The notes beneath the pieces were generated by a model. That model did not search any database. It saw only the letters and a list, made by a program, of their open reading frames with translations, and had not been told where the DNA came from. Shown here piece by piece: positions 1-5,464 of a stretch of 7,624 nt of DNA. The stretch is from assembly GCA_964383325.1 (NCBI GenBank), contig CAYLGY010000104.1, positions 1-7,624 of the forward strand. Direction: 5' to 3'. Each line of letters begins with the position of its first letter. The stretch's first letter is position 1. Position numbers and translations under genes: made by a program. Origin of the DNA: CAYLGY01 sp964383325. Lineage in GTDB: Bacteria; Pseudomonadota; Alphaproteobacteria; Rhizobiales; Rhizobiaceae.

Positions 1-651
1 CACATCGGCAAAATCGAGATTGATGAGGCCTTCCTTCACCATCAGATCGGTGATGCAGGCGACGCCCGAATACAGGACCTGGTCGGCCATCGCGAACGCA
101 TCCGCGAAGGTCGTCTTGTCATTGGCAAGCCGGAACAGGTTCTGGTTGGGAATGACGATCAGCGTGTCGACGCTCTGCTGCAATTCATCGATGCCCTGAT
201 TGGCGATCGACATGCGCCGCTTGCCTTCGAAGTGGAACGGCTTGGTCACGACGCCGACGGTCAGAATGCCTTTCTCGCGTGCCGCGCGGGCCACGACCGG
301 CGCTGCGCCAGTGCCCGTGCCGCCGCCCATGCCGGCGGTGACGAAGCACATATGCACGCCGTTCAGATGGTCGACGATCTCGTCGAAGCACTCCTCCGCC
401 GCCGCGCGTCCGACCTCGGGCTGCGAGCCTGCGCCCAGCCCTTCCGTGACATGGGCGCCGAGCTGGATCAGGCGCTCAGCCTTCGACATGGTCAGCGCCT
501 GCGCGTCCGTATTGGCGACGACAAAATCGACCCCGTTCAATCCGGCATTGATCATGTTGTTCACCGCGTTGCCGCCGCCGCCGCCAACGCCGAACACGCA
601 GATCCGCGGCTTCAGCTCCGTAATATCCGGCCTTTGCAAATTGATCGTCAT
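1..651 (-). CDS. ftsZ: Cell division protein FtsZ, N-terminal 217 residues (3' end outside window)
   Basis: FtsZ is the tubulin-like GTPase that polymerises at midcell into the Z-ring and recruits the divisome. The ATG at 651 opens a frame that runs to the window edge, giving residues 1-217. Seen directly: N-terminus MTINLQRPDI; nucleotide-binding loop GVGGGGGNAVNNM at residues 21-33; ANTDAQAL at 47-54; the tubulin signature GGGTGTGAAP at 109-118; TKPFHFEG at 136-143; PNQNLF at 168-173; and ACITDLMVKEGLINLDFADV at 198-217, leading towards the T7 region. The T7 catalytic loop itself, the rest of the C-terminal domain, the linker and the C-terminal peptide that binds FtsA should lie beyond position 1 and cannot be checked. 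The start is supported by GAGGA and AAGGA just upstream. The N-terminus and five-glycine loop match Hyphomicrobiales FtsZ. Many members of that order carry a second, shorter FtsZ elsewhere; this copy, next to ftsA, is in the position of the main one. Confidence 0.98.
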   Translation of the reverse strand, partial: MTINLQRPDITELKPRICVFGVGGGGGNAVNNMINAGLNGVDFVVANTDAQALTMSKAERLIQLGAHVTEGLGAGSQPEVGRAAAEECFDEIVDHLNGVHMCFVTAGMGGGTGTGAAPVVARAAREKGILTVGVVTKPFHFEGKRRMSIANQGIDELQQSVDTLIVIPNQNLFRLANDKTTFADAFAMADQVLYSGVACITDLMVKEGLINLDFADV

Positions 652-654
652 GGT

Positions 655-665
655 TCCTCGTCCTT
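655..665 (-). promoter_or_regulatory. Ribosome binding site of ftsZ
   Basis: Read on the minus strand, AAGGA (665-661) lies 9 nt before the ftsZ ATG and GAGGA (659-655) lies 3 nt before it. Either can pair with the 16S rRNA tail, and the first has the more usual spacing. The rest of the 70-bp ftsA-ftsZ spacer holds a 10-bp palindrome, CGCGGCCGCG, at 691-700. I see no convincing -35/-10 pair in it, so ftsZ may be read through from ftsA or use a promoter inside ftsA that I cannot identify. Confidence 0.7.
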
Positions 666-721
666 CCTTGCCGTTTGTGCCGCCTGCCGCCGCGGCCGCG
701 ATCCACTCAAACTACATACGC

Positions 722-2026
722 CTAGAAACTGTCCCGGAACCATTGACCGACACGCTGCCATCGGCCGGTTCCCGTCATCCTCATCGCCCATCCGAGGCGC
801 GAGCCGCGCCTGCCTTCCATGTCCGCCACCTGCGGATAGATCATCAGGCCGACCACCGCCGCGAATGCCGGGCCCTTTGCGGCACCGGGCAGGCCCGCAA
901 CGCCGAGCGGTCTTCCGACCCGCACATTGCGCCCGAGAATGCGCCGCGCCGCATCCGCCATTCCGACGAGCTGGCAGGCGCCGCCAGTCAGCACGATCCG
1001 CTGGCCCGGAACCATGCCCGCGCGTTGCAGCCGGTCGCGCAGCAGTTCCAGCGTTTCCTCGACCCGGGCGCGGATGATGCGCGACATCGTGCTACGCGGA
1101 ACGTGCCTTGCCGGCTCGCTCTCCTCCTCGCCGATCGGACGGACCGTGACCATGTCCTCGTCGCCGCCGGAAACCGGGAGCGCCGAGCCATGCATCACCT
1201 TCAGCCGCTCTGCATCCTCGAAGCCGATCGACAGACCCCGCGCCAGATCGAGCGTGACATGACGCCCGCCGATCGGAATCGAATCCGCATGCACGAAGCT
1301 CCCCTGCTCGAACAGCGCCAGCGAGGTCGTGCCGCCGCCCATGTCGATACAGACCGCGCCCATCTCGCTTTCATCCTCGACCAGCGCCGCAAGACCGCTG
1401 GCATAGGCTGTCGCGACCATGCGCTCGACCGAAATATGCGTGCGATTGACGCAAAGCTCGAGATTGCGCAGCGGAACGCTGTCTGCCGTGAGGACATGCA
1501 TTTCGACGCCAAGCTTCTCGCCGATCATGCCTGTCGGGTCGTCGATGCCGCGCTCATTGTCGAGCGAATAGGATGCCGGGATGGCATGCACCACTTCGCG
1601 ATCATTGGAGAATGCCTGCGCCGAGCCTGCCGCCAGGACGCGCCGGATATCGCCGGCATTGACCTCTCGCCCACCCAGATTGACCGTCTGCGACAGGCGC
1701 TCGCTCTTCAGCCGCCCGGCGGACAGATTGACGAGCAGCGATTCGACCGTCAGCCCTGCCATGCGCTCGGCCGCGTCGACCGCCAGCCGGATCGAGCGCT
1801 CCGCCCGGGCAAGATCGATGATGACGCCGGACTTGACGCCCTCGCTCCGCTGGTGGCCGATGCCGATGACCCGGATGCGGTGCGTGCGCCCGCGCAGCAC
1901 GTCGCTCTCTGCACCTGCTTCCAGGCGCGCAATGGCGCAGCATACCTTGGAAGAGCCGACGTCGAGCACCGTGATGATGCCGGAACGCGGCCTGCCGAGG
2001 CGCTGACTCTTTCCGATCCAGCTCAT
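722..2026 (-). CDS. ftsA: Cell division protein FtsA
   Basis: FtsA is an actin-like ATPase that anchors FtsZ filaments to the inner membrane and recruits later divisome proteins. The product is 434 aa, a usual length. Seen directly: phosphate-1 motif VLDVGSSKVCC at residues 20-30; a 1C/SHS2-type region at about 95-180, including VHAIPASYSLD; phosphate-2 motif DMGGGTTSLALF at 228-239; adenosine motif VLTGGACQLVG at 345-355; and a C-terminal amphipathic membrane-targeting helix in RWQRVGQWFRDSF, which ends the protein. Order and spacing match intact FtsA, with no missing key segment. The ATG overlaps the ftsQ stop as ATGA (2023-2026), and GGGAGGGG lies just upstream, so the start is firm and translation is probably coupled to ftsQ. 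The stop is TAG, and ftsZ follows after 70 bp. Confidence 0.97.
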   Translation of the reverse strand: MSWIGKSQRLGRPRSGIITVLDVGSSKVCCAIARLEAGAESDVLRGRTHRIRVIGIGHQRSEGVKSGVIIDLARAERSIRLAVDAAERMAGLTVESLLVNLSAGRLKSERLSQTVNLGGREVNAGDIRRVLAAGSAQAFSNDREVVHAIPASYSLDNERGIDDPTGMIGEKLGVEMHVLTADSVPLRNLELCVNRTHISVERMVATAYASGLAALVEDESEMGAVCIDMGGGTTSLALFEQGSFVHADSIPIGGRHVTLDLARGLSIGFEDAERLKVMHGSALPVSGGDEDMVTVRPIGEEESEPARHVPRSTMSRIIRARVEETLELLRDRLQRAGMVPGQRIVLTGGACQLVGMADAARRILGRNVRVGRPLGVAGLPGAAKGPAFAAVVGLMIYPQVADMEGRRGSRLGWAMRMTGTGRWQRVGQWFRDSF

Positions 2027-2979
2027 ATTCCCCTCCCTCGGCTCTTCTTCGTGCGTTCGACCACCATTGCCGCGCGGCGCACGGCGGCATCCGGCGTCAG
2101 CCGCACGACGACGCGATCCGGCAGACGCAGGTCCACCGCCGCAATATCCCGCGACAGGATGCGTTCGCGGCGATCCATCTCCACCAGGCCGGCCAGCGCC
2201 GCCGCCACCTCCCCATCGGGGAGCCGGACCGTGATGCCGTTCTCCAGCCGCAGGTCCCAGCGCCGCTCGCCAATGCGGATGAACGCCTTGATCCGCGAGA
2301 CGAGTTCCGGATGGGCGGCTGCCAGCTCGAGGATCGCGGCGGCATGTTCCGGCGCGCCGAGGCCGATCACGAGCGGCAGATGCAGGAAATCGCGGCCGGG
2401 GAACGGCACGATCACGTCGCCCTCGCGGTCGATCAGGGAAAGTTGCGAGCCGCTTTGCCAGATGGCGAGGGGCGCGCGCTCGGTCAGGTCGATCTCGAGC
2501 GTCGACGGGTAGGATTTGCGTACCGAGACCGCCTCCACCCATGGCAGCGCGGCGATGCGCTCGCGCGCCTCGCTGGCGCTGTAGCGCAGCATCGAGGTCG
2601 TGCCGTCGAGGCCGAGCGCGTCGATCACGTCGATTTCCGAGACGCGCGCATTGCCGTGCACGCGGACATGCTCGATCGCAAGCCCCGAATGGGCCGCGAC
2701 GAATTCGGTAATGGCCGGAAAGTGACCGCCCAGATGCGCGCCATGAAGCACGGCGCCGCCAAGATAGGCCGCCGAAAGCAGGGTTGCCGCAAAGCGCGGC
2801 GGCTGCATCTCGCCACTGACCGCGCGCGACCACCAGCGGGCCGGGCGGCGCAGGAAGCGCGGCAGCACCAATCCATGCCCGCCCGCATCGCCTGCGGCAG
2901 GAGGCATGCCCGCATGCCGGCCGGGCCGCTGGCCGCGAGTCTGCGCGCGCTTTCGCTGTCCCTGCCTCAACGCAAACAC
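2023..2979 (-). CDS. ftsQ: Cell division protein FtsQ
   Basis: FtsQ is a single-pass inner-membrane divisome protein whose periplasmic POTRA and beta domains link the early cytoplasmic ring to FtsB/FtsL and the septal synthase. From the GTG at 2979 it is 318 aa. Seen: a basic cytoplasmic tail rich in Arg, Gly and Pro (about 1-60); one membrane segment at about 63-85 (FAATLLSAAYLGGAVLHG, then AHLGGH); a POTRA domain at about 100-170, with IEHVRVHGNARVSEIDVIDAL, ALPWVEAVSVRKSYPSTL and LTERAPLAIW; and a C-terminal beta domain to a basic end. The frame is open up to a TTG at 3000, but GTG 2979 is preferred because GGAGGA sits 7 nt before it and the resulting start, fMet-FALR, suits the family. 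It overlaps the ddlB 3' end by 13 bp and ftsA by 4 bp. A shorter form starting at Met25 (ATG 2907) is possible but lacks comparable support. Confidence 0.94.
   Translation of the reverse strand: MFALRQGQRKRAQTRGQRPGRHAGMPPAAGDAGGHGLVLPRFLRRPARWWSRAVSGEMQPPRFAATLLSAAYLGGAVLHGAHLGGHFPAITEFVAAHSGLAIEHVRVHGNARVSEIDVIDALGLDGTTSMLRYSASEARERIAALPWVEAVSVRKSYPSTLEIDLTERAPLAIWQSGSQLSLIDREGDVIVPFPGRDFLHLPLVIGLGAPEHAAAILELAAAHPELVSRIKAFIRIGERRWDLRLENGITVRLPDGEVAAALAGLVEMDRRERILSRDIAAVDLRLPDRVVVRLTPDAAVRRAAMVVERTKKSRGRGI
2030..2037 (-). promoter_or_regulatory. Strong ribosome binding site of ftsA inside the ftsQ 3' end
   Basis: The minus-strand sequence GGGAGGGG (2037-2030) holds a perfect GGAGG core 5 nt before the ftsA ATG. 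The same bases encode the Gly-Arg-Gly end of FtsQ (GGG AGG GGA), so the FtsQ C-terminus doubles as the ftsA translation signal. This fixes the ftsA start at 2026. Confidence 0.85.
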
Positions 2980-3893
2980 GATGCGTCCTCCACCATCCAA
3001 CTCACCAGCTCGCCAAACGAATATCCCGCATGCGCCGCGATGTCGGGAACCAGCGAGGTCGGCGTCATGCCCGGCTGCGTATTGATTTCCAGCCAGATCA
3101 CTTCGCCCTCTTCCGGGTGACGATCATCGAAGCGGAAGTCGGAACGGGAAACTCCGCGGCAGCCGATTGCCCGATGCGCCTTCAGGGACATTGTTTGTAC
3201 TTTTTGGTAAATAAAGGGTGAAACTTCAGCCGGAACGACGTGTTTCGAGCCGCCCGGCGCATATTTCGAATCATAATCGTAGAAGGCATGGCCGAGGGGC
3301 ACGATCTCGCAGACGCCGAGGACCTGGTCTCCCATCACCGCACAGGTCAGCTCGCGCCCCGGAATGAAGCGCTCGACCATCACCATCTCGCCATAGCGCC
3401 ACTCGTCGGATCGGACCATCTGCGGCGGGCTTTCCTGGCCTTCCCTGACGATGACGACGCCGAAGCTCGATCCTTCGCGCAAGGGCTTGATCACGTAGGG
3501 CGGAGGCATGGGATGGTCCGCCCCGATGGCATAGCGGCTCATCACCAGCGACTGGGCGACCTCGACGCCCGCATGGGCGGCGATGATCTTGGAGCGCTCC
3601 TTGTCCATGGCCAGCGCCGACGCCATGACCCCGGAATGCGTATAGGGAATCTGGAGATATTCGAGCACGCCCTGCACGGCGCCATCCTCGCCGAAGGGTC
3701 CGTGCAGCGCGTTGAAGGCGACATCCGGGCGCAGCCTTTCGAGCACCGAGCCGACATCGCGGCCGACATCGACCATCGTCACCCGGTACCCTTCCGCTTC
3801 CAGCGCCTCCGCGCAGGCCTTGCCGGAGGACAAAGAGACGGCTCGCTCAGCGGAAAGTCCGCCATAGAGCATCGCCACATGCTTCTTCGCCAT
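2967..3893 (-). CDS. ddlB: D-alanine--D-alanine ligase
   Basis: Ddl is a cytoplasmic ATP-grasp enzyme that joins two D-Ala molecules, using ATP, into the dipeptide that MurF adds to the peptidoglycan precursor. The product is 308 aa, the usual length. Seen: GGLSAER with the D-Ala-site Glu at residue 16; HGPFGEDG at 64-71; YTHSGVMASALAMDKE at 84-99; ATP-binding VIKP (Lys136) and EGSSFGV at 140-146; the omega loop FYDYDSKYAPGGS at 204-216, with Tyr as in D-Ala-D-Ala enzymes; and metal-binding SDF (Asp252) and LEINTQPGMTPTSLVP at 268-283. These motifs point to an ordinary D-Ala-D-Ala ligase and not a Van-type depsipeptide ligase. The start is firm: a TGA lies immediately before the ATG in frame, and GGGGA lies 9 nt upstream. 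It is the first gene after the 192-bp spacer and overlaps ftsQ by 13 bp. Its codons at 3190-3226 are unusually AT-rich. Confidence 0.97.
   Translation of the reverse strand: MAKKHVAMLYGGLSAERAVSLSSGKACAEALEAEGYRVTMVDVGRDVGSVLERLRPDVAFNALHGPFGEDGAVQGVLEYLQIPYTHSGVMASALAMDKERSKIIAAHAGVEVAQSLVMSRYAIGADHPMPPPYVIKPLREGSSFGVVIVREGQESPPQMVRSDEWRYGEMVMVERFIPGRELTCAVMGDQVLGVCEIVPLGHAFYDYDSKYAPGGSKHVVPAEVSPFIYQKVQTMSLKAHRAIGCRGVSRSDFRFDDRHPEEGEVIWLEINTQPGMTPTSLVPDIAAHAGYSFGELVSWMVEDASCLR
2986..2991 (-). promoter_or_regulatory. Ribosome binding site deciding the ftsQ start
   Basis: GGAGGA on the minus strand (2991-2986) lies inside the last codons of ddlB and ends 6 nt before the GTG at 2979. The in-frame TTG at 3000 lies upstream of this site and has no comparable signal, so the site argues for GTG 2979 and for coupling of ftsQ to ddlB translation. 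Confidence 0.75.
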
Positions 3894-3995
3894 TCACTCA
3901 GATCCCCGACATGATTACTGACAAACCCCAAGTATCGCCGGACACAAGTCCACCCCGCCGACGAATGCGCCAGCTCAAACGGCGAACACGCCTCC

Positions 3996-4043
3996 GACTC
4001 AAATAAGCAAAGTCTTGTTTTATAGGAATCAGAGAGTTGATTC
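3996..4043. promoter_or_regulatory. Cluster of three GANTC sites upstream of ddlB
   Basis: GACTC at 3996-4000, GAATC at 4026-4030 and GATTC at 4039-4043 are all GANTC, the sequence methylated by the alphaproteobacterial cell-cycle methyltransferase CcrM. In Caulobacter and relatives, GANTC sites in promoters can make transcription depend on methylation state and GcrA. By eye, GANTC occurs in the flanking genes only about once per several hundred bases, so three in 48 bp of spacer stands out. Regulation of ddlB-ftsQAZ by them is inference. Confidence 0.4.
4026..4043. repeat. Inverted repeat GAATCA/TGATTC
   Basis: A perfect 6-bp inverted repeat, GAATCA (4026-4031) and TGATTC (4038-4043), with a 6-nt loop. 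Each arm contains one of the GANTC sites. It lies two bases before the GGCAAG/CTTGCC hairpin, making a tandem pair of stem-loops. Confidence 0.6.
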
Positions 4044-4045
4044 GC

Positions 4046-4070
4046 TGGCAAGGGTTCTTGCCGTTTTTTT
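4046..4070 (+). terminator. Intrinsic terminator facing the plus strand
   Basis: On the plus strand, GGCAAG (4047-4052) pairs perfectly with CTTGCC (4057-4062) across a GGTT loop. A T-G wobble (4046/4063) extends the stem, and seven T's follow (4064-4070). This is a textbook rho-independent terminator for plus-strand transcription. On the minus strand, where the genes lie, the same hairpin has an A7 run before it and no T tract after it, so it is not a good terminator for the MATE gene. No recognised plus-strand gene ends here. It may stop antisense transcription or end a short plus-strand transcript. Confidence 0.55.
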
Positions 4071-4085
4071 GCGGATTTTGCCAGA

Positions 4086-5444
4086 TCAGGCTCGAACCAA
4101 AACCGGCGCCAGTCGAAAGAACCGGCGCACGAGCAGGATTGCGGCGACCGTCAGGCCGCTGGCGAGCCCGACCCAGATGCCCAGTCCGCCGAGCCCGAGA
4201 ACGAAGCCGAAGACCCAGGCGGCCGGCAAGCCGACGATCCAGTAGGCAAGTACGGCGATCAACATGGGCGTGCGCGTGTCCTTGAGCCCGCGCAAGAGGC
4301 CCACGGCCGTCACCTGCAGGCTGTCGAGAAGCTGGAATGCCGCCGCGACCAGGATGAGCATCGTGGCATAGGCGAGCACGGCAGCAGCCTCCGGATTGCC
4401 GGAATCCAGAAAGAGCGCTGCGAGACGATCCGGCACCGACCAGAACAGGATTGCCGAAACGCTGCCGGCGATGGCGCCGAACACGACCGCCATGCGGGCG
4501 GCGCGCTGCAGGTTGCACGGCTCATTGCGTCCCAGCGCCTGCCCGATGCGCACCGTTGCCGCGCCGGAAAAGCCGAGCGGCACCATGAAGGTGATCGAAA
4601 CGAGCTGCAGGGCGATGCCATGGGCCGCGAGCGCTACCGTGCCCAGCCAGCCCATCATGACTGTCGCGGCGGCGAACAGCCCGACCTCGGCAATGATGGT
4701 CAGGCTGATCGGCCAGCCGAGGCGCAGCAGTTCTGCAAGGGCGGGACGATCCGGCCGCCAGATCCGCCTCAGGACGCCGAACCCGGCAAGCACGCGGTCG
4801 CGCGCGGCATAAATGGTCACGACCGTGAGGCCGAAAACATTGGCGGTCAGCGAGGCGATGGCGGCGCCCTCGATGCCGAACGCCGGCACCCCCCAATTGC
4901 CGAAGATCAGCATGTAATTCAGTACGGCGCTGATTGCCGCCATTGCGATCGTGTTCCACAACAGCAATTGCGGCCGCTCCAGTGAGACGAGAAAGGAGCG
5001 TAGCACCATCAACAGCAGGGCCGGGTACATCGACCATTGCATGATGCGCATGTACTGACCGGCCAGCGCCGAGACTTCGCGGTCCTGCCCGAAATGGCCA
5101 AGCAGCGTTTCCAGATGCCACAAGGGCAGCATGCAGAGGCTTGCATAGCCGAAGGCGATCCACAGCCCCATGCGAACATTGCGCCGCACTTGCCGGGTTT
5201 CGCCACGCGCCTGCGCTTGGGCGATAACCGGCATCAGCGCATAGGCGAAGCCCGAGCCTAGCATCAGGAGAATGAAATAGGCCTGCGTGCCGAGCACGCT
5301 GCCTGCCAGTTCGGCTGCACCAAGCCATCCCAGCATTACCGTATCGGTCGTCGTGATGGCGATCTGCGCCAGATGCATCCCCGCCAGCGGCAGGCCGAGC
5401 CACAACATTGCACGGCCATGACTGGCCCATGAATCGCACCCCAT
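4086..5444 (-). CDS. MATE family (NorM-type) multidrug efflux transporter
   Basis: This is an inner-membrane secondary transporter that would export cationic or amphipathic compounds in exchange for Na+ or H+; the substrate cannot be told from sequence. From the ATG at 5444 it is 452 aa, the usual MATE size, with about 12 hydrophobic segments in two related halves. Family features seen: TTDTVMLGWLG at residues 31-41 in the first half, echoed by MMGWLGTVALAAHG at 263-276 in the second; PLGFSGAATVRIGQALG at 289-305; and RGLKDTRTP at 385-393. Asp34, Glu253 and Asp374 fall where NorM has its membrane-embedded coupling acids, so it looks functional. The start is uncertain: a TTG at 5468 overlaps the murB stop as TTGA, ATG 5444 sits in a hairpin loop, and ATG 5408 is also in frame. 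It appears co-transcribed with murC-murB. A peptidoglycan-linked role is speculation. Confidence 0.93.
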   Translation of the reverse strand: MGCDSWASHGRAMLWLGLPLAGMHLAQIAITTTDTVMLGWLGAAELAGSVLGTQAYFILLMLGSGFAYALMPVIAQAQARGETRQVRRNVRMGLWIAFGYASLCMLPLWHLETLLGHFGQDREVSALAGQYMRIMQWSMYPALLLMVLRSFLVSLERPQLLLWNTIAMAAISAVLNYMLIFGNWGVPAFGIEGAAIASLTANVFGLTVVTIYAARDRVLAGFGVLRRIWRPDRPALAELLRLGWPISLTIIAEVGLFAAATVMMGWLGTVALAAHGIALQLVSITFMVPLGFSGAATVRIGQALGRNEPCNLQRAARMAVVFGAIAGSVSAILFWSVPDRLAALFLDSGNPEAAAVLAYATMLILVAAAFQLLDSLQVTAVGLLRGLKDTRTPMLIAVLAYWIVGLPAAWVFGFVLGLGGLGIWVGLASGLTVAAILLVRRFFRLAPVLVRA

Positions 5445-5464
5445 GCGGGGTTGCGGCGGCACCC

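Larger units (their letters stand above)
3894..4085. other. Intergenic spacer between the MATE gene and ddlB
   Basis: This is the only long gap in the window and is visibly more AT-rich than the genes. It should contain the promoter for ddlB-ftsQ-ftsA-ftsZ if that block has its own. It holds three GANTC sites, two tandem inverted repeats (4026-4043 and 4046-4063), a T7 run at 4064-4070, and a 31-codon plus-strand ORF at 3911-4006. On the minus strand a TATAAA (4024-4019) resembles a -10 box, but no good -35 lies 16-18 nt upstream. The nearest, TTGCCA, is 21 nt away, so I do not call a promoter. Confidence 0.8.

Noticed and set aside
1276..1285. Two adjacent GAATC sites inside ftsA as a possible regulatory pair.
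   Set aside because: They lie in coding sequence, where isolated GANTC sites are expected, and nothing nearby suggests a promoter.
200..2512. A 770-codon open frame on the plus strand across ftsZ, ftsA and ftsQ.
   Set aside because: It is antisense to three unmistakable core genes, resembles no family I recognise, is full of Arg/Ala/Pro/His, and is the expected by-product of GC-rich codon use on the other strand.
3240..3914. A 224-codon plus-strand open frame antisense to ddlB, ending before the plus-strand terminator.
   Set aside because: Its composition is that of an antisense shadow (rich in Arg, His, Gly, Asp), and it has no recognisable domain. Its being upstream of the terminator is noted but is not enough to call a gene.
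3779..4051. A 90-codon minus-strand frame covering the spacer and the ddlB 5' end.
   Set aside because: It starts at a TTG with no ribosome binding site, overlaps the ddlB start in another frame, and has no recognisable motif.
4019..4051. Minus-strand promoter for ddlB: TTGCCA (4051-4046) and TATAAA (4024-4019).
   Set aside because: The spacing is 21 bp, well outside the usual 16-18 bp, and no better -35 fits. The TATAAA may be real but cannot be called from sequence.
4046..4070. Reading the GGCAAG/CTTGCC hairpin as the terminator of the MATE gene.
   Set aside because: On the minus strand the hairpin is followed by AGCGAATC, not a T tract; the T7 run is on the wrong side.
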